DNA of 64,000 bases from Carettochelys insculpta (Eukaryota; Chordata; Testudines; Carettochelyidae): contig NC_134145.1 in the NCBI RefSeq assembly GCF_033958435.1, forward strand, positions 41,753,501-41,817,500, in the 5' to 3' direction. Both the position numbers and the translations under genes were made by a program. This document shows positions 1-11,705 of the stretch, piece by piece. A model generated the notes under the pieces. The model ran no database searches and was not told where the DNA came from. It worked only from the letters and a program-made list of their open reading frames with translations. The first letter of the stretch is position 1. Each line of letters begins with the position of its first letter.

Positions 1-866
1 ATCCAGAGTGGTGGGTGACTTTGTTAGAAGTACAATATCAACTTAATAGATTATTTTGCAGGAGAATGAGTTCTGGAATGAAAGGACCATTTTTTTTTCA
101 GCTAGTTTATCACTACCTGTGCAAAAAGCATTTCAGGCAGCTCATGTTGATATTTTGGTAGCATAGCACTGGGCAGAACAGAATCCAGCTCACTTTGCTG
201 TAGCTTTATTAGTGTTGAAATAATTAACATTCAATTTGCCAGTACAGTAAGCAGCTATGATTCAAACACATTCAAGAAGCAGTTATCTTGAGTAAGACTG
301 GCATTTTTTCATAGCCAATTGTCTGACTATCTCAGTGCATTAACAAAAAGAAGTTGAATATGCCCTTGAGTATGTACAGCCTGCCTTTTCCCTTTATTCA
401 ACAGCTGTGAATAAACAAACCCAGAAAACTTGTTGGATAGCAACACCATAATCAAACACATGTAGCAGCTAAGCACAGCTGTAAGTGTGCTACAACTCAT
501 CCAGCTGCTAAACTACATAGGGGACAGATGTTCTGCTGGGGTAAGTGGGGAAGAAGGAACCATTAGTGAGAGTTCCAGAACGTAATTAAAAATTAACATT
601 TTACTCATCTTCACCTTAGAATTCCCCCTGACTGTAATAACTATTTTAGTTTCTAAAATGGAAAAAAAAATGATAAATCTCACAGAATGATGTGGAACTG
701 CAATAACCCAATAACCACAAACCAAGAAGAACTTCACAAAACAAGCTTCTCATTTTTAACTCCCCATTTTTTCCCATTAGTTCAAATAACAGAGGTCTGA
801 GCAGTGAATCTATAGGTCTGAATCCTACTGATGAGCTTCATTGGGCATTCCACATGATTCCATGCA
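1..866. other. AT-rich unique DNA, no gene seen
   Basis: Only short chance open frames are present; none has a recognisable motif, and no repeat family is apparent. Confidence 0.6.
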
Positions 867-1192
867 CAGGTTGAACCTCTCTCATCCGGCACCCTGGGGA
901 CCTGACAGGTGCTGGATGAGAGAATTTGCTGGAACACAGAAGGTCAATATTTTTTAGGACATTACCAACACTTGCACTGCTTACTGGGCTCTTAGAAGAC
1001 ATTTAGGGGTAAGTTACAACTAAATAACAGAACAGAACACTGAGAACCAGGACTGGTGGCTGTAAATAAACTTTATGGAATCATGAGAAATGTGGCCAAA
1101 CCCAGCATAAGTGGTTGCCTAGCTAACTAATACGATGCTGGATGATGGAGTTTGCTGGACAAGAGAGCTCAGGATTAGAGAGGTTCAACCTG
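867..1192. mobile_element. MITE with CAGGTTGAACCTCTC inverted ends
   Basis: The left end CAGGTTGAACCTCTCTCATCC is matched in inverse by GGATTAGAGAGGTTCAACCTG at the right end, giving terminal inverted repeats of about 21 bp with one mismatch in a 326-bp element. Subterminal text about a ggaTGAGAgaatttgctgga block recurs inverted near the other end. There is no coding capacity. The CAG...CTG ends resemble hAT termini, but the flanking 8-mers (TCCATGCA and TAGTATAA) do not match, so the target duplication is lost or the family is different. A second member is probably the fragment ending at 51588 (…GGAGGTCCAACCTG). Confidence 0.75.
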
Positions 1193-2247
1193 TAGTATAA
1201 CTTATGGTTTGGTTTGGTTTCGGTCCAGTTTGCTAAAACACAAAAGTAGAAAATTACCATTTTTAAAAATACGAGGCTAAAGGAACATTAATATTGGAAA
1301 GCCAAGCACACAAAAATTAGAAAATGCCAGAAATACAGACACTTGTGCCACCTGTGTTTGCTCCCCTTGTTTATATGCATTATAATAAAGTCTTTCTTTG
1401 CAGGATAATGTTCTCTTCTCCCTGTCACATTTAAAGCATATAATGGATGATGATTTGGGAATGAATCAGGGCTGCACATTGCACAAGTTTGTTATCTATA
1501 TAACTCCTGCCTCATTTGTTGCAGAAGTTGGAAGAAATGTAGTGAATGAGGTGAGGAGTGCACAAATAGAAAGTATGGTCTCTAAGTCAAGGAAGTTTAA
1601 TGGTGCCCTGGAGAACTACATTCTCCTGTACATCTGCCACAGACTCTTATATAACAACAGGCAAGTAACAAAGCCCAACATTTTCAAGGTGATAACCAAC
1701 TGTACTTTCCTCATTTTCTGGTTGCCTAACATAAGCCATCTGCAGAAGTGCAGAGACAAACTTATTTGGGGCTTACTTAATTTAAAGTGTTTGAATTTGA
1801 AAATTAACTTCCTTTTAACATAATTTATGGATGTAATGAAGTATTGTTCACTGACAGTTTTTTCCTCAAGCAATTTCTTGGTAAATCTATTAGATTCTTG
1901 GTTATTATTTGTAATTCTCTATTTTTGCCTTAAAGAAAGAAATACATTTTTCTCCTTTTTATACTACATTCTTAATTTCTTTATAGCTCAGATTGATTAA
2001 ACTAAACCTCCTTTTGAAAGGCAATTTGCAATGGCTATGCTGCCAAGCATTTCAGATTGTATTTTTAAAATAACTCTGTTTCGTCAAGAGTATTATCTAA
2101 CTGCCAATACCACTAAACAACTAAATGCTCACATTTAAAGATATAATTTAATATAAAAGTAGCTTTCCACTCCTTATGATCTCAGAGTTCAAATTTTTAA
2201 TGGACACTTTTCTACTTCTGTTTGCATTGCTTAAATTCAGATGCCAT
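1193..2247. other. AT-rich unique DNA, no gene seen
   Basis: A 141-codon open frame begins at 1398 on the plus strand, but it has no recognisable domain and its composition matches the noncoding surroundings. I treat it as chance. Confidence 0.55.
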
Positions 2248-2346
2248 GATCCTGCAAACACTTAGTCACATGCTTATCTTCATTTTTCAGTGGCACTATT
2301 CACAAGTTTAAGAGTTCTTTTATGGGCATAAGTGTTTTCAGGATCA
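2248..2346. repeat. Old imperfect inverted repeat (palindromic MITE relic)
   Basis: GATCCTGCAAACACTTAG at the left is mirrored by CATAAGTGTTTTCAGGATC at the right, so about 100 bp can fold back on itself. Sequence of this kind (a GATCCTGCAAACACTT end) recurs widely in amniote genomes as short palindromic elements; that is recollection, not something tested here. Confidence 0.55.
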
Positions 2347-2632
2347 GGACTTAATTCTATAAAGGCTTGCTCAAAAGCCCATTTTAATCAACTGGAATCT
2401 TTTGCCTGACTTTAGTGGACTCTGGATTAGGTTCTTGAGTTCTATGGGTATAAATACATGCATCGCTTCCATGATCAGACCTCTCTCTCTACGCTGTTCA
2501 TTCATGCATTTCGAGTGCTTCCATCACACATAATATGCAATGGTTATCTTATGTAATATCATTATTACATTTTACCTGCAAACTAAAAATACACCAGCAT
2601 GCAACTGCTTTAAGAGAAAACAGTTTGTCTGG

Positions 2633-3051
2633 AGCTATGTCTAGACTAGAGGGTTTTGTCGACAAAACCGGCAGAGCACCCAAATTCCCAAGGGTTGACA
2701 GTAAGTCAACAGAATGCAGCACTTTTGTTGACAGCTGTACCCCGCTTGGCATGTGGAAGAATGCCTCTGTCGAAGGAGATCTGTCTACAAAAAGCTGGTC
2801 TGTATGTTCTGTGGGCCCTTCTGTTGAAGAAAAGGTCTTCCAGGACACCCGACAACCCTGTCTGCTGTGCCTCCAGTTGGTTATTTTGCCAATAGAGTGG
2901 CCGAGCAGTCTGGCTGCTCTCTGTTAACAGAATGGATTGCTTTTTTGATCCACTTTTGCAGTCTGGATGCGATCTGTCAACAGCAGTTTTGTTGCAAAAT
3001 ATCTTCCAACAAAAACTTCTGTCAACAAAGCATTCTAGTCTAGATATAGCC
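2633..3051. mobile_element. Harbinger-type MITE (GTCGACAAAAC family)
   Basis: The left end AGCTATGTCTAGACTAG pairs with CTAGTCTAGATATAGCC at the right end; the inverted repeats continue inward through GTTTTGTCGACAAAAC versus GTCAACAAAGC. The element is 419 bp and noncoding, with many GTCAACAG/GTCGACAA motifs. Its interior (2898-2985: a block with gcagtctggc, tgctctctgtta and gatctgtcaacag) is clearly similar to 43398-43492 at the edge of the second Harbinger copy, so it is probably a deletion derivative of that type of transposon. Flanking target duplications are not clear. Confidence 0.8.
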
Positions 3052-3612
3052 AAAGGGTAAAACAATGAAAGGTGAAATTTAAGAAAATTAAAAAACTAGG
3101 TGGGTTATATTTTTTCTAGTCTTTTAAAAGATGTCTCACAATTTACTTTTTTATTAAATGAAATATTCTAAAGCATATACCAGTTCCATATTATTTAATT
3201 GTTTGGTATTTTCACAATTGTGCTGAATTTTAATTACTGGAGGAATTAAGAAGAACCTAGAAAATACTTATAATGAGCTGAAGTCATATGCTTTAGTGTC
3301 ACCCTAGGGCTTTAAGGCACCTGCCATATGTTCTCTTTAATAATTGCTACTTTTGCCTTCTGAATGCAGTAGGAGAAATTATTAACTTGTAGAATCTTCT
3401 AAGATATATGCATTTGTGGCTGAAAATGTGAGAAGAATGTCAAACTGTTATTTAAGTCTGAAGCAGATCAAGTTAATACAAGGTGAAATCTAAGGACAAT
3501 GGCTAAATTGACATATTTCCATGAAAAAGCAGACACCATATGAAAAATTATGTTCTAAAAAGCATAAGAAATTATAGGAACACTCACAATTAGCATCCAT
3601 TGGGATTGCCAT

Positions 3613-3690
3613 ATTAAGGGCAGAGGGCTGGACTCGATAGCCTCTCGAGGTCCCTTCCAATCCTACTCTTCTATGATTCTGTGATTCTAA
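3613..3690 (+). mobile_element. CR1 LINE 3'-end fragment
   Basis: The text gggctggactcgatagcctc, then gaggtcccttccaa and a terminal ctatgattctgtgattcta, is the characteristic CR1 3' end with short tandem octamers of ATTCTATG type. Only about 80 bp are present, consistent with heavy 5' truncation. Confidence 0.85.
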
Positions 3691-4470
3691 GGTTAGCTCT
3701 TTGAGATGCATTCAATATTTAAAAAGCCTTTTAAGTTAGTACAATCATTTTTAGATGATATCATTCTTATATAAGTACATTTTTAGTATTTACTGTGCTG
3801 AATGACTTAGTCATTAATGTTCTTTCCTTAAACAATACCATGTTTGCATATTTCGTTTTTATTCTAGAGGTTTGCATGTTGACATATGTTATATATTAAT
3901 GCAGGGTAATTTAGGTTCATTTGTTTATAACTGGAGGGTTTTTTTTAATTTCATAGTAAAATGTGGTAACAAAGAAGAACACACACATCTATGTAAACAT
4001 TGAAGTTAGACATATTTCAAAATGGAAAATAATACTGTCATATGTTTTTAAAAAATCATTCTAACATGGTTAATACTTTCAAGTAAACAAGCAAATTCCA
4101 GATATTGCTCAGGAAAAAAACTGACCAATCAGAACATGTAATTTTCAAAACTACTACAAAAAAATCCAAGCTTCCTATACATAATTAAATGCACAATTCA
4201 CTAGAAGCTTTGTCCTCCAGAACTACAATAGTTGGAAACACAGTTCTAAATTAATACTATTAAGATAAGGCAATTTACTTTTATTCCATTAGCAGAGGCC
4301 TAGGAATATTCTTAACAAACTTTCACATTGATCTCATTCTTATTTATACTGTTTCTTGCGTTCAAAATAACATTGATTCTTCATGACAAAACTATCATGA
4401 AATAGTTGTTTTGGATTTTGGTTCTTTTTTGTTTGTTTTTTTGTTTTTGTTTTTTGGGCACAACGATTGA

Positions 4471-4530
4471 GGGTGAAATCCTGATCATATTGAAATCAAT
4501 GACAGTTGTTATTGACTTAAATGGGGTCAG
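4471..4530. repeat. Possible half of an ancient palindromic element
   Basis: GGGTGAAATCCTGATC followed by attgaaatcaatg and attgacttaaatgggg resembles one arm of old amniote palindromic repeats built around CATTGACTTCAATGG. Short and weak. Confidence 0.3.
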
Positions 4531-7339
4531 TAGTACTGACTGCAGTGCACTCCATCTGTTCAAAGCCTAAAGTCATAATATGGATAAATAGAAGATCAAG
4601 AGTAGACTAAAACTAGATTGTGTCATCTGGGTCTGCTTCAGAGCCCACTGAAGAAAGCTGGAAACTTTCCATTGATTTCAATGGGTTTGAATCCCATTCA
4701 TGTTGAAGAGTTAATATCAGCTACACCAATAAGAATATTCTCAGGCCATATGCGGGAATTTTTTTTTGGGGGGGGAGGTGGTTTGTAAATGGGGACCACT
4801 TTTTTAAATATAAAGGTGGTAAAATAGTCATGAAATGTGTGTACATAAGAGAAATTAATGAAAAATGTGAGTGGAAACAGTGATTGGTAAAATGATTTTG
4901 TTATACTAAAAATGTATACAGTAAATAAAGGTTTTATGGAAATTACCTCCTGGGATCTTGCTGTATTATTGTGAGTGGAAAACAATATGCCAAAACATTC
5001 ACACCTTCCTTTCCTGTTGCTAGTGGCCAAGAGCATGCTGGGAAATATAGCCACTTCCCTTCTCCAGGGCCAGCTCTCTAGGCCAGGAGCTGTCCAAAGA
5101 AAAATGGCTCCCAGAGTGTCTTGGGTTCCCCCATTATGCCTGCATAGCAAAGCAGGGAGGAAGGGAGAGAAACGGGACCTAGACAGTAGGTTTGCACCTT
5201 TTGCACCTCCCTGCATATGGGTCTGATTTTTATATGGAAGTATAACCAGCAGGTTTAACTATCCTTTTCAAGTTAAATGTGAGGGTTGACTACAGATCAA
5301 GAATGGATCTATATATTTGATTTACATTTTATGTGCACAACCTATTTGTCATTCTCTCTCTCTCTCTGCATGTACATGGAGAGGTAGAAAGTGAGAGACA
5401 GACAGCAAGGGACAGAAGTATAGCATTGCAGGAAGTAAAAATGGAAAGATTTTTTTGTCAAGAGCAAGTGCCAAAAAACATTCCTACTGAAAAAAAGAAT
5501 GCTAAAAATGACCTCCTCTACAGTAAAACGAGTGCCTCTGTCCCATCCAGGACAAAACATCACACAAGCTGAATTTAAACATCTTCATATTGTGATGCAT
5601 TTTAAATTATTCTTTTAGTTTGATATCATAAGAGACACTCCAATTCCCAAAGCTTTGACATCTGCACTCTTTGAAAACCTTTGCCCAATGTTTTTATTAA
5701 CTCAATTTAATGGAACCTTTTTTATATGACCTTAAGAATTTAATAACTTCTCAAAGCAAGGACAGTACCACCTGCAGGCTCTGCAGGGATTAAACTGTGA
5801 TAGTTCAACATGTTTGCAGAAATAAAAACGGGCACACACCCAAACACATGCACACACCCAAAATAGGGGGCCTCCCCACACATAAAATTACACAAATCAG
5901 TCACTCAGTATTGTGTATGGTATTACAACTGGTTGTGATGTCTGCTCCAAGACGTGACATGAAATTCTGTGCTCCCAAGGTATGCTGCAGCACACTTGGA
6001 GATTTTTATTAATATTAAACTAGCTTTGATCATGTCAGATATGCTAGCAATTTTCAGTTCCAATGTGTCTCCTTTTTGACAAACAGTGCATGTCATATAG
6101 ATATAGTCAATATGTTATTAGTCAAAAACCTGACAGAGGCCCATCACTTAATCCCTAGCCTTTTCTACTGTGGTGTAAACTCACCCGCACAACATGGATG
6201 AAATTTATCTTAATACAATTGAAAGTAAAATTATTTTTCCTGCTCTCTATCTACGTTAATTCAAACATCTGAAGACAGGTGCTCTGAGGAAATAATTTTA
6301 TGCTTCATCTTGTACGTGCAAGTCAATATCAGTAAAGAAATATCCACAAGGAAAGTCAATGAGCTTTCTTTCCCTTTCACCTTTAACCTCCAACTAGTAC
6401 AGGGAAACAATGCCACAGAACACTTATTTCAAAGTAACTATGATATATTTACACAAGCGACATACAGGATGTGGTCATTTTAGCTTTATATTTTGTACAC
6501 CCTGTACATTTGTTATGCTGAGGCGTACTAATAAGTGGTGACAGCCTTGTCTGTATAACAGTAGCATTTGAGAAGCAAAGGATGTTAACAGCCTACAATA
6601 TGCAAAACAAATCATTTCTGCTCCTTGTGACAGTTACCTGATATACTGACAACACCGGTTAGGGAAACAAGCCTTGACCGGTACCTTTATTTCTCCAATG
6701 GTAGTGTAATGGAAACAGGCACTTATGTGCATTTGGACCCTTAGCTTTGATAACAGAGATGAGTAAAGGCTAAAATACTATAACAGTTATTCAGAGTTTG
6801 CTTTTCATAGAGAAGCTCTAACTGAATCTTCTTGCCTACTTAGGGGACCATCATGAAACTGACTCATTTAACACTTTAAAAAGGGAAACTAAATTATTTT
6901 TCTTTCATTTCCATCTCATTGAAATCCCTCCCTCCATGACTCACTGCTCTCAGTTACACTTATAGTACTTCCCTCCATTCTGTGATGCTTTCCTAACTTT
7001 TACAAGATGGCTTAGAAGGGAATAAACTGAGCAGCAGCAGGAAATAGTAACCGGGATGCATCACTGGCTCTAGGAAAAGCTTCCCTTTCTTTTGTCTGTG
7101 TTTCTGCACCCTGCATTTAGGAAAAACTCCTGGCATGAAGAAGGAATAATGAAAGACTCAGAAAAATGGCTGCTGCAAAACAGAGTAGTGGGAACTGGAT
7201 CGTGCTTAGGGACAAAGAGCTTAGTCACAACCATCTACCCTTCAGATAAGTAGCTTCTGCACCAAACCCCTCTGTATACACTGGTACAACAACAAGGGAA
7301 GGGAGCTATTACTATTTCTGTGTGGTCTGTGGAAATCTC

Positions 7340-7774
7340 CATGGTTGTGGTTACACTTCAGTGATCTGTCAACAGAAGTCACTGTTGGAAGAGCTTTCCT
7401 GACAAAACTTCTGTCCACAGAGTGTGGCCATACACAAATAAGAATTGGAAGAGAGCCCCGCTCTGTGGACAGAGTGGCTGGACTGGCCAGCTGCTCTCTC
7501 CACAAAACAGGCACCTGGAAGCACAGCAGAGAGGGCTCCCTATTGTTCTGGATGCCCTGTCCGTTGAGATAAGCCCCCTCCCCAGCTCGAGTGTCCACAC
7601 AACTCTTTTGGTGATAGAATCTGTTTACAACAGCATTATGCCTCATGGTTGAGAGGCAGAACGATGCCAGAAAAAGTGCTGAGTTTTGTCAACAAACTGT
7701 CAACAAAATACATTTTGTACATGGACATTTCACCACTTTTGTCGGCCAAACTCACTAGTGTAACAATAGCCCAT
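7340..7774. mobile_element. Harbinger-type MITE, second GTCAACAG-family copy
   Basis: The left end ATGGTTGTGGTTACACTTCA is mirrored by the reverse complement of the right end, ATGGGCTATTGTTACACTAG, and both are followed by a (G)TCAACAG or GTCGGCCAAA motif. Inside are gtggctggactggccagctg and a repeated GTCCACAGAG motif, matching the interiors of the element at 2633-3051 and of the 43.4-43.5 kb edge. It is noncoding, about 435 bp, and ends 150 bp before the larger Harbinger transposon begins. Confidence 0.7.
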
Positions 7775-8462
7775 GCTTTATGGGAACTGTACGATGCAGG
7801 GGCACTGCAGTGACACTTCTCTGAGTGTGTGTAAGCCCCAGTGCACTGTGCCTTTGGGCCCACAGACGGGAAAGAAACCTGTGTTTTGCAAAGGGTGTTA
7901 GCAAACATATACGTTACAACACCTAGGCCATGGCTGCACTAACCAGATGTTTCGAAGTAACAAGCACAGCTTTGAAATAGTGCGTGTCATGTCCACACAC
8001 ACCGTGCACTAATTCGAAGTTGAAATCAACATTAGGCATAGAGATGTCAAAACCACTATTCCAAGGAGAAGATGGGAATAGCACCCTACACTGACGTCTA
8101 ACGTCCAAGTAGGACATGTATGGACAATCCACGTCCCATTACTTCGAAATAATGGGGTCACCATAGCAGAAATCAACTGGGACACAGAGACATGCTGTCC
8201 AGCCCCTGCAGGGCTCTATGATCTCTTGGCTTAGCAGCTCTTAAAGCTGCACAGACCAGGAAACCCTGTGGCAGGAAGCTGAGAGTGTGCAGGCGGCAAC
8301 CATCACACGTGGCCGCTCTGCATGCCCCAATGACACAGCCTGCAGCTTCCAAGTGCTATGGCTGGCCAGCAGCCAGATGAGCGGTCCCTGGCCTGCCCCT
8401 CTGACTGCCCCTACAGCTCACAGGCCTCCAGCTAGGGGGACAGGAAGCAGAGTCTCCCATAG

Positions 8463-9775
8463 ACCGAGGCCCAGCTCCAGGACCAGCTGGGCCTCTGGGG
8501 TGAGGAGGAAAGGCTTTGTGTAATGGGGAGCAAGCAGCGCAATGTGACTGCCTTCGAGTATCTGGCCACCCAGGGTCACCCTACCCGATCTCCTGACCAT
8601 GTCAGGAGTAAGGTAAAGGAGCTGCGGCAGGGTTACACCTGGGTGCAGGACTTGGCCATCTGGTTGGAGGCTACCCCCGCTACTTGCCCCTATTACTGGG
8701 AGCTCATGGCCATCCTGGTCCCCCGGGGCACCTCCTCCCCACACCAGTTATCCTTGACATGGCAGCCAAGGAGCCCCAGCAGATCTCGGAGCAGGAGCCT
8801 GGTCCTGAGGCCAGCCTCACACCCCCCAGGCCCACATCCAGAGCCAACCCCCAAGGCAGCGAGGAGGGGGAGCTCATGACTGAGTTCCCTTCTTGCAGCT
8901 CCAGCTGGGCATCTGCCCAATGGATGTCCCCCAGCCACAGCAGTGGACCATCAGGTACATACCTCACGGGGCATACACCCTCAGGGCATGGGGCAGGGGC
9001 ACCATACATTGCCAGGGGCCCCCCATGCCCCCATCAGACCCCAGCCTGCCAGAACCCAGATGGACCACGGCACTGGGATGGAGGAATGGCCACCAGTGTC
9101 CATCAGCACCCTCTCCAACAGACAGCACTGAAAAGAGGCCCCCCACAGGGACACCGCAACCACAAATAGGGGATGGGGAAGGGGACCTGGTGCCCACAGG
9201 GAGGACAGGGGTCATGGGCCAAGGGACTGCACCTGGTACTCACAGCCCTCCTCCTCCTTCCCTATTTTTTCTGCAGCTGCACCATCCGAGGGCTAGGATA
9301 GTCTTCCTGCATCCATGGTGCTGGACAGCCCCTAGGGTCATTGGACCGCACCAGCCCACTGGGCCAACCATATCTGCTGGGACTGGCCCAACCCCACTGG
9401 AGTCAGGCACGAGCAACCATCAATCCCCATGTCTTTGCCACCAGGTTGAGACACCTCCATTTGGAGGATGGGGAGGCTGTCTAGTGTCAGGAGGCCTGGG
9501 GGGGCCTTCACGGCCACCTTCAATAATGTGGCAGCCTCATTTGAGGAGTTTGTGGCCCAGCTGCCACCCCTCACCACCTCCCCTGCTACCTCACCTGCCA
9601 GCTCCCAAGGGCAGGAGCCCACTGGGGCCAATTGCTGGGCTGAGGACATGCCCAGGCCATACCTCTCAGTCCTCCTGGCTCCCAGCTGGCCTTGCTGGGG
9701 ACCCCAGACAAGGGGCTGGCCTGCAACCTGGACTCAGTGGGTGTTGCACCCATCCACCCCCACCCCAGAGTGATG
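8463..9775 (+). pseudogene. Harbinger Myb/SANT-like DNA-binding protein, decayed
   Basis: An open stretch at 8463-8879 encodes a trihelix Myb/SANT-like segment: a QLGLWGEEE helix, then GSKQRNVTAFEYLATQGHP, then DHVRSKVKELRQGY and a CPYYWEL end, the usual pattern in Harbinger partner proteins. These proteins bind transposon ends and carry the transposase into the nucleus. The same frame is open again at 9468-9773, where ATFNNVAASFEEFVAQLPP resembles the C-terminal region. Between them lie plausible splice acceptors (tcttgcag at 8891-8898, ttttttctgcag ending at 9276), so the gene was probably spliced. A stop at 8460-8462 cuts off the N-terminal part. The exact exon structure cannot be settled by eye. 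Confidence 0.72.
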
Positions 9776-9894
9776 GGCCAATGGCTGGGTCTACGTGCCA
9801 CCCCCATATAGTTATCCCTGACATGTACAGTTGTCGTTGTTTTTTCTGAGACCATACTCAACACACTTCAAATAGTTAATAACAGATCAACAGT

Positions 9895-9900
9895 TTTATT
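9895..9900 (-). promoter_or_regulatory. Poly(A) signal for the Harbinger transposase
   Basis: TTTATT on the plus strand reads AATAAA on the minus strand, just beyond the last readable transposase codons near 9928. Confidence 0.5.
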
Positions 9901-9927
9901 GTTCCCAAACCCCTGTGTCATGTGTGA

Positions 9928-11350
9928 TCATTGGTGGTGGGGAGAGTGTGCAAGAGGCCTGCCGGGGTGGCTGGGGTGGTGCTCACCGCACCTCCTGATC
10001 AAAGTACTATTGTGGGGCCTCCTGGACCCAGACACCCTCCTGATGGGCCTAGTGGCTGGGGTGGCTGCTGGCTGGGGGTAGCCTGTGTGGGCCTCAGCCA
10101 CCCACACCTCCACGAAGGCCTCCCCCTTGCTTTTCACCAGGTTGTGGAGGGCGCAGCAGGTACACAAAACCTGGGGGAAGTTCAGAAAGCTCATGTCCAG
10201 GCAAGCAAGAAGGCAACGCCACTGGACCTTGAGGTGCCCAAAGGTCTACACAACCACCTGCCAGGCATGGTTCAGCTGGGCTTTGTAGCACTCCTGGCTG
10301 GCATTGATGTGGCCCCTGTAGAGGCACATGAGCCAGAGATGGAGTGGGTAGGCCACATCTGCCACCAGGCAGAGGGGCATGGTGGTATCCCCCAGCAAGA
10401 TCTCCCTCTGGGGGATGTAGTTTCCTGCCTCCAGCCAGCCACACAGCCCCGAGTTCTGGAACACATGGGCATTGTGGGTGCTGCTGGACTAGCCCCCATA
10501 CACATCCTGGAACTGGCCTTAGCTGTCCACCATGGCCTGCAGGATCACCAAGTGGTAGCCCTTCTGGTTTACATATTGTCCTCCACTGTGGTCCGGGGTG
10601 TGGCTAAGGATGTGGGTCCCATGGAGGGACACAAAGCAGTTCAGAAACCCCACTGAAGTGAAGCCCACGATGGCCACATCCACATCGCCAACTCGGATGA
10701 CCCTCTAGAGCAGCAGGGCATTGCATACATGCACCACCTGCTGGGAGGGCACATGGACACCCATGTTGTGCAGAGTGTGCCCAACCCCTCACCCCTCCCT
10801 GGGCCCTCCCTCCCCAGCTCCCCACCCCCTGTGGGTGCATGCCCAGGCCTCCTTACCTCCATGATGATGGCTCCAACTCTGGCCTTGCCCACACCAAATT
10901 GGTGGTCCACGGAGCAGTAGCAGTCTGGAGTGGCCATCTTCCAGACAGCAATCACAACCCTCTTCTCAACAATGAGGGAGCACCACATCTGTGTGTCCTG
11001 GTGCCTCAGGGAGGGGGTCATCCACTGGCAGAGCTCCATAAAGTTCTGCTGCCACATGCGGCAATTCCGCAGCCACTGGTCGTTGTCCCACTTCCCCATG
11101 ACCAGGTGCTCCCACCACTCAGAGCTGGTGGGGTAGCTGTAGAGCCAGTGGACCACCTGGTGGGGGAGAAACAGGCAGGCTCTAAGGTCTGGGGTGTCCC
11201 CTTCTGCCCCCAGGGAGGGTTTTCTTGCCAGGAGCTACTGGGCAGCCATCCATGCAGCGTCTAGCACGGCACCTGCTCTGCGGGTGACGGCTTGAAGTGT
11301 TTCCAGCTGCTGCTGCTGTTGGGCATCCATGTCTGCTGGCCCTGGGTCTG
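9928..11350 (-). pseudogene. Harbinger DDE transposase, triad destroyed
   Basis: Read on the minus strand, an upstream exon (about 11350-11230) precedes a block starting near 11156 with a YPTSSEWWEHL stretch, LCQWMTPSLRHQDTQM, VEKRVVIAVWKMATPD and VDHQFGVGKARVGAIIMEV, the helix-turn-helix-containing N-terminal half of PIF/Harbinger transposases. GT (GGTAAGG) follows directly and ccctcccagcag precedes the next exon, so an intron is likely. The catalytic part reads FLNCFVSLHGTHI, then LGDTTMPLCLVADVAYPL, AQLNHAWQVV and FGHLKVQWRCLL, ending in TCCALHNLVKSKGEAF. Compared with the family, the first catalytic Asp is His (10621-10623), the second Asp is kept, and the catalytic Glu is Val (10249-10251), followed directly by a stop (10246-10248). 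A frameshift follows. It is a clear pseudogene. Confidence 0.85.
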
Positions 11351-11705
11351 CGAGGCTAGTGGCACCACCACAGGACTCGTGCTGTGCAGGCTGAGTGTGT
11401 TTGGGAGGGGTCCTTTAAAGGAGCGACTTGCTGTTGCCCTGGAAGGGCTAGTCCACCCTGTGACCCTGTCCTGTGGGCTTTCCTGACCACTAATTTTGAA
11501 AGGGGGCTGCCTGCATGTGTAGACGCTCCCTTTCCGCATGTGGGGTGGCCCCTTTCGACGTGCTGCATCACAATTTCGACACTGCACATCAACGGAGCCG
11601 GCCCCAGTGGGTGTGTAGACACTACGCTTTGAAGGGGCGTATTTCGATGTCGCTACTTTGAAATATACTACTTTGAAGTAGTGTTCTAGTGTAGACGTAG
11701 CCCTA

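Larger units (their letters stand above)
3052..7339. other. Mostly unique AT-rich DNA
   Basis: No gene is seen. It holds a CR1 scrap (3613-3690), a possible palindromic relic (4471-4530), a T-rich run near 4430-4456, a (TC)n stretch at about 5352-5367, and a locally GC-richer segment at 5030-5220 that I cannot assign. Small open frames in this block look like chance. Confidence 0.5.
7926..11702. mobile_element. Two-gene PIF/Harbinger DNA transposon, inactive
   Basis: This is a 3.78-kb element. The left end GGCCATGGCTGCACTA and the reverse complement of the right end, GGCTACGTCTACACTA, match at 12 of 16 positions. It is bounded by a perfect 3-bp duplication, CTA at 7923-7925 and 11703-11705; Harbinger elements make 3-bp duplications. 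Subterminal TTTCGAAGTA and CTTTGAAGTA motifs occur at both ends. It carries the two genes expected for the superfamily, a Myb/SANT-like protein on the plus strand and a DDE transposase on the minus strand, arranged convergently. The interior is much richer in GC than the flanks. Both genes contain stops and frameshifts, so the element is non-functional now but nearly full length. Confidence 0.88.

Noticed and set aside
1398..1823. A 141-codon open frame preceded by a splice-acceptor-like tttctttgcag
   Set aside because: No recognisable domain and no partner exons; one acceptor-like sequence is expected often by chance.
5030..5220. CpG-island-like promoter in a GC-richer segment
   Set aside because: Few CpG dinucleotides and no adjacent exon; more likely an unknown repeat or chance.
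8893..9849. A 318-codon plus-strand open frame
   Set aside because: It is a proline-rich shadow frame within the GC-rich Harbinger interior, out of frame with the Myb-like gene.
9931..10656. A 241-codon plus-strand open frame
   Set aside because: Antisense shadow of the Harbinger transposase, whose minus-strand motifs are unmistakable.
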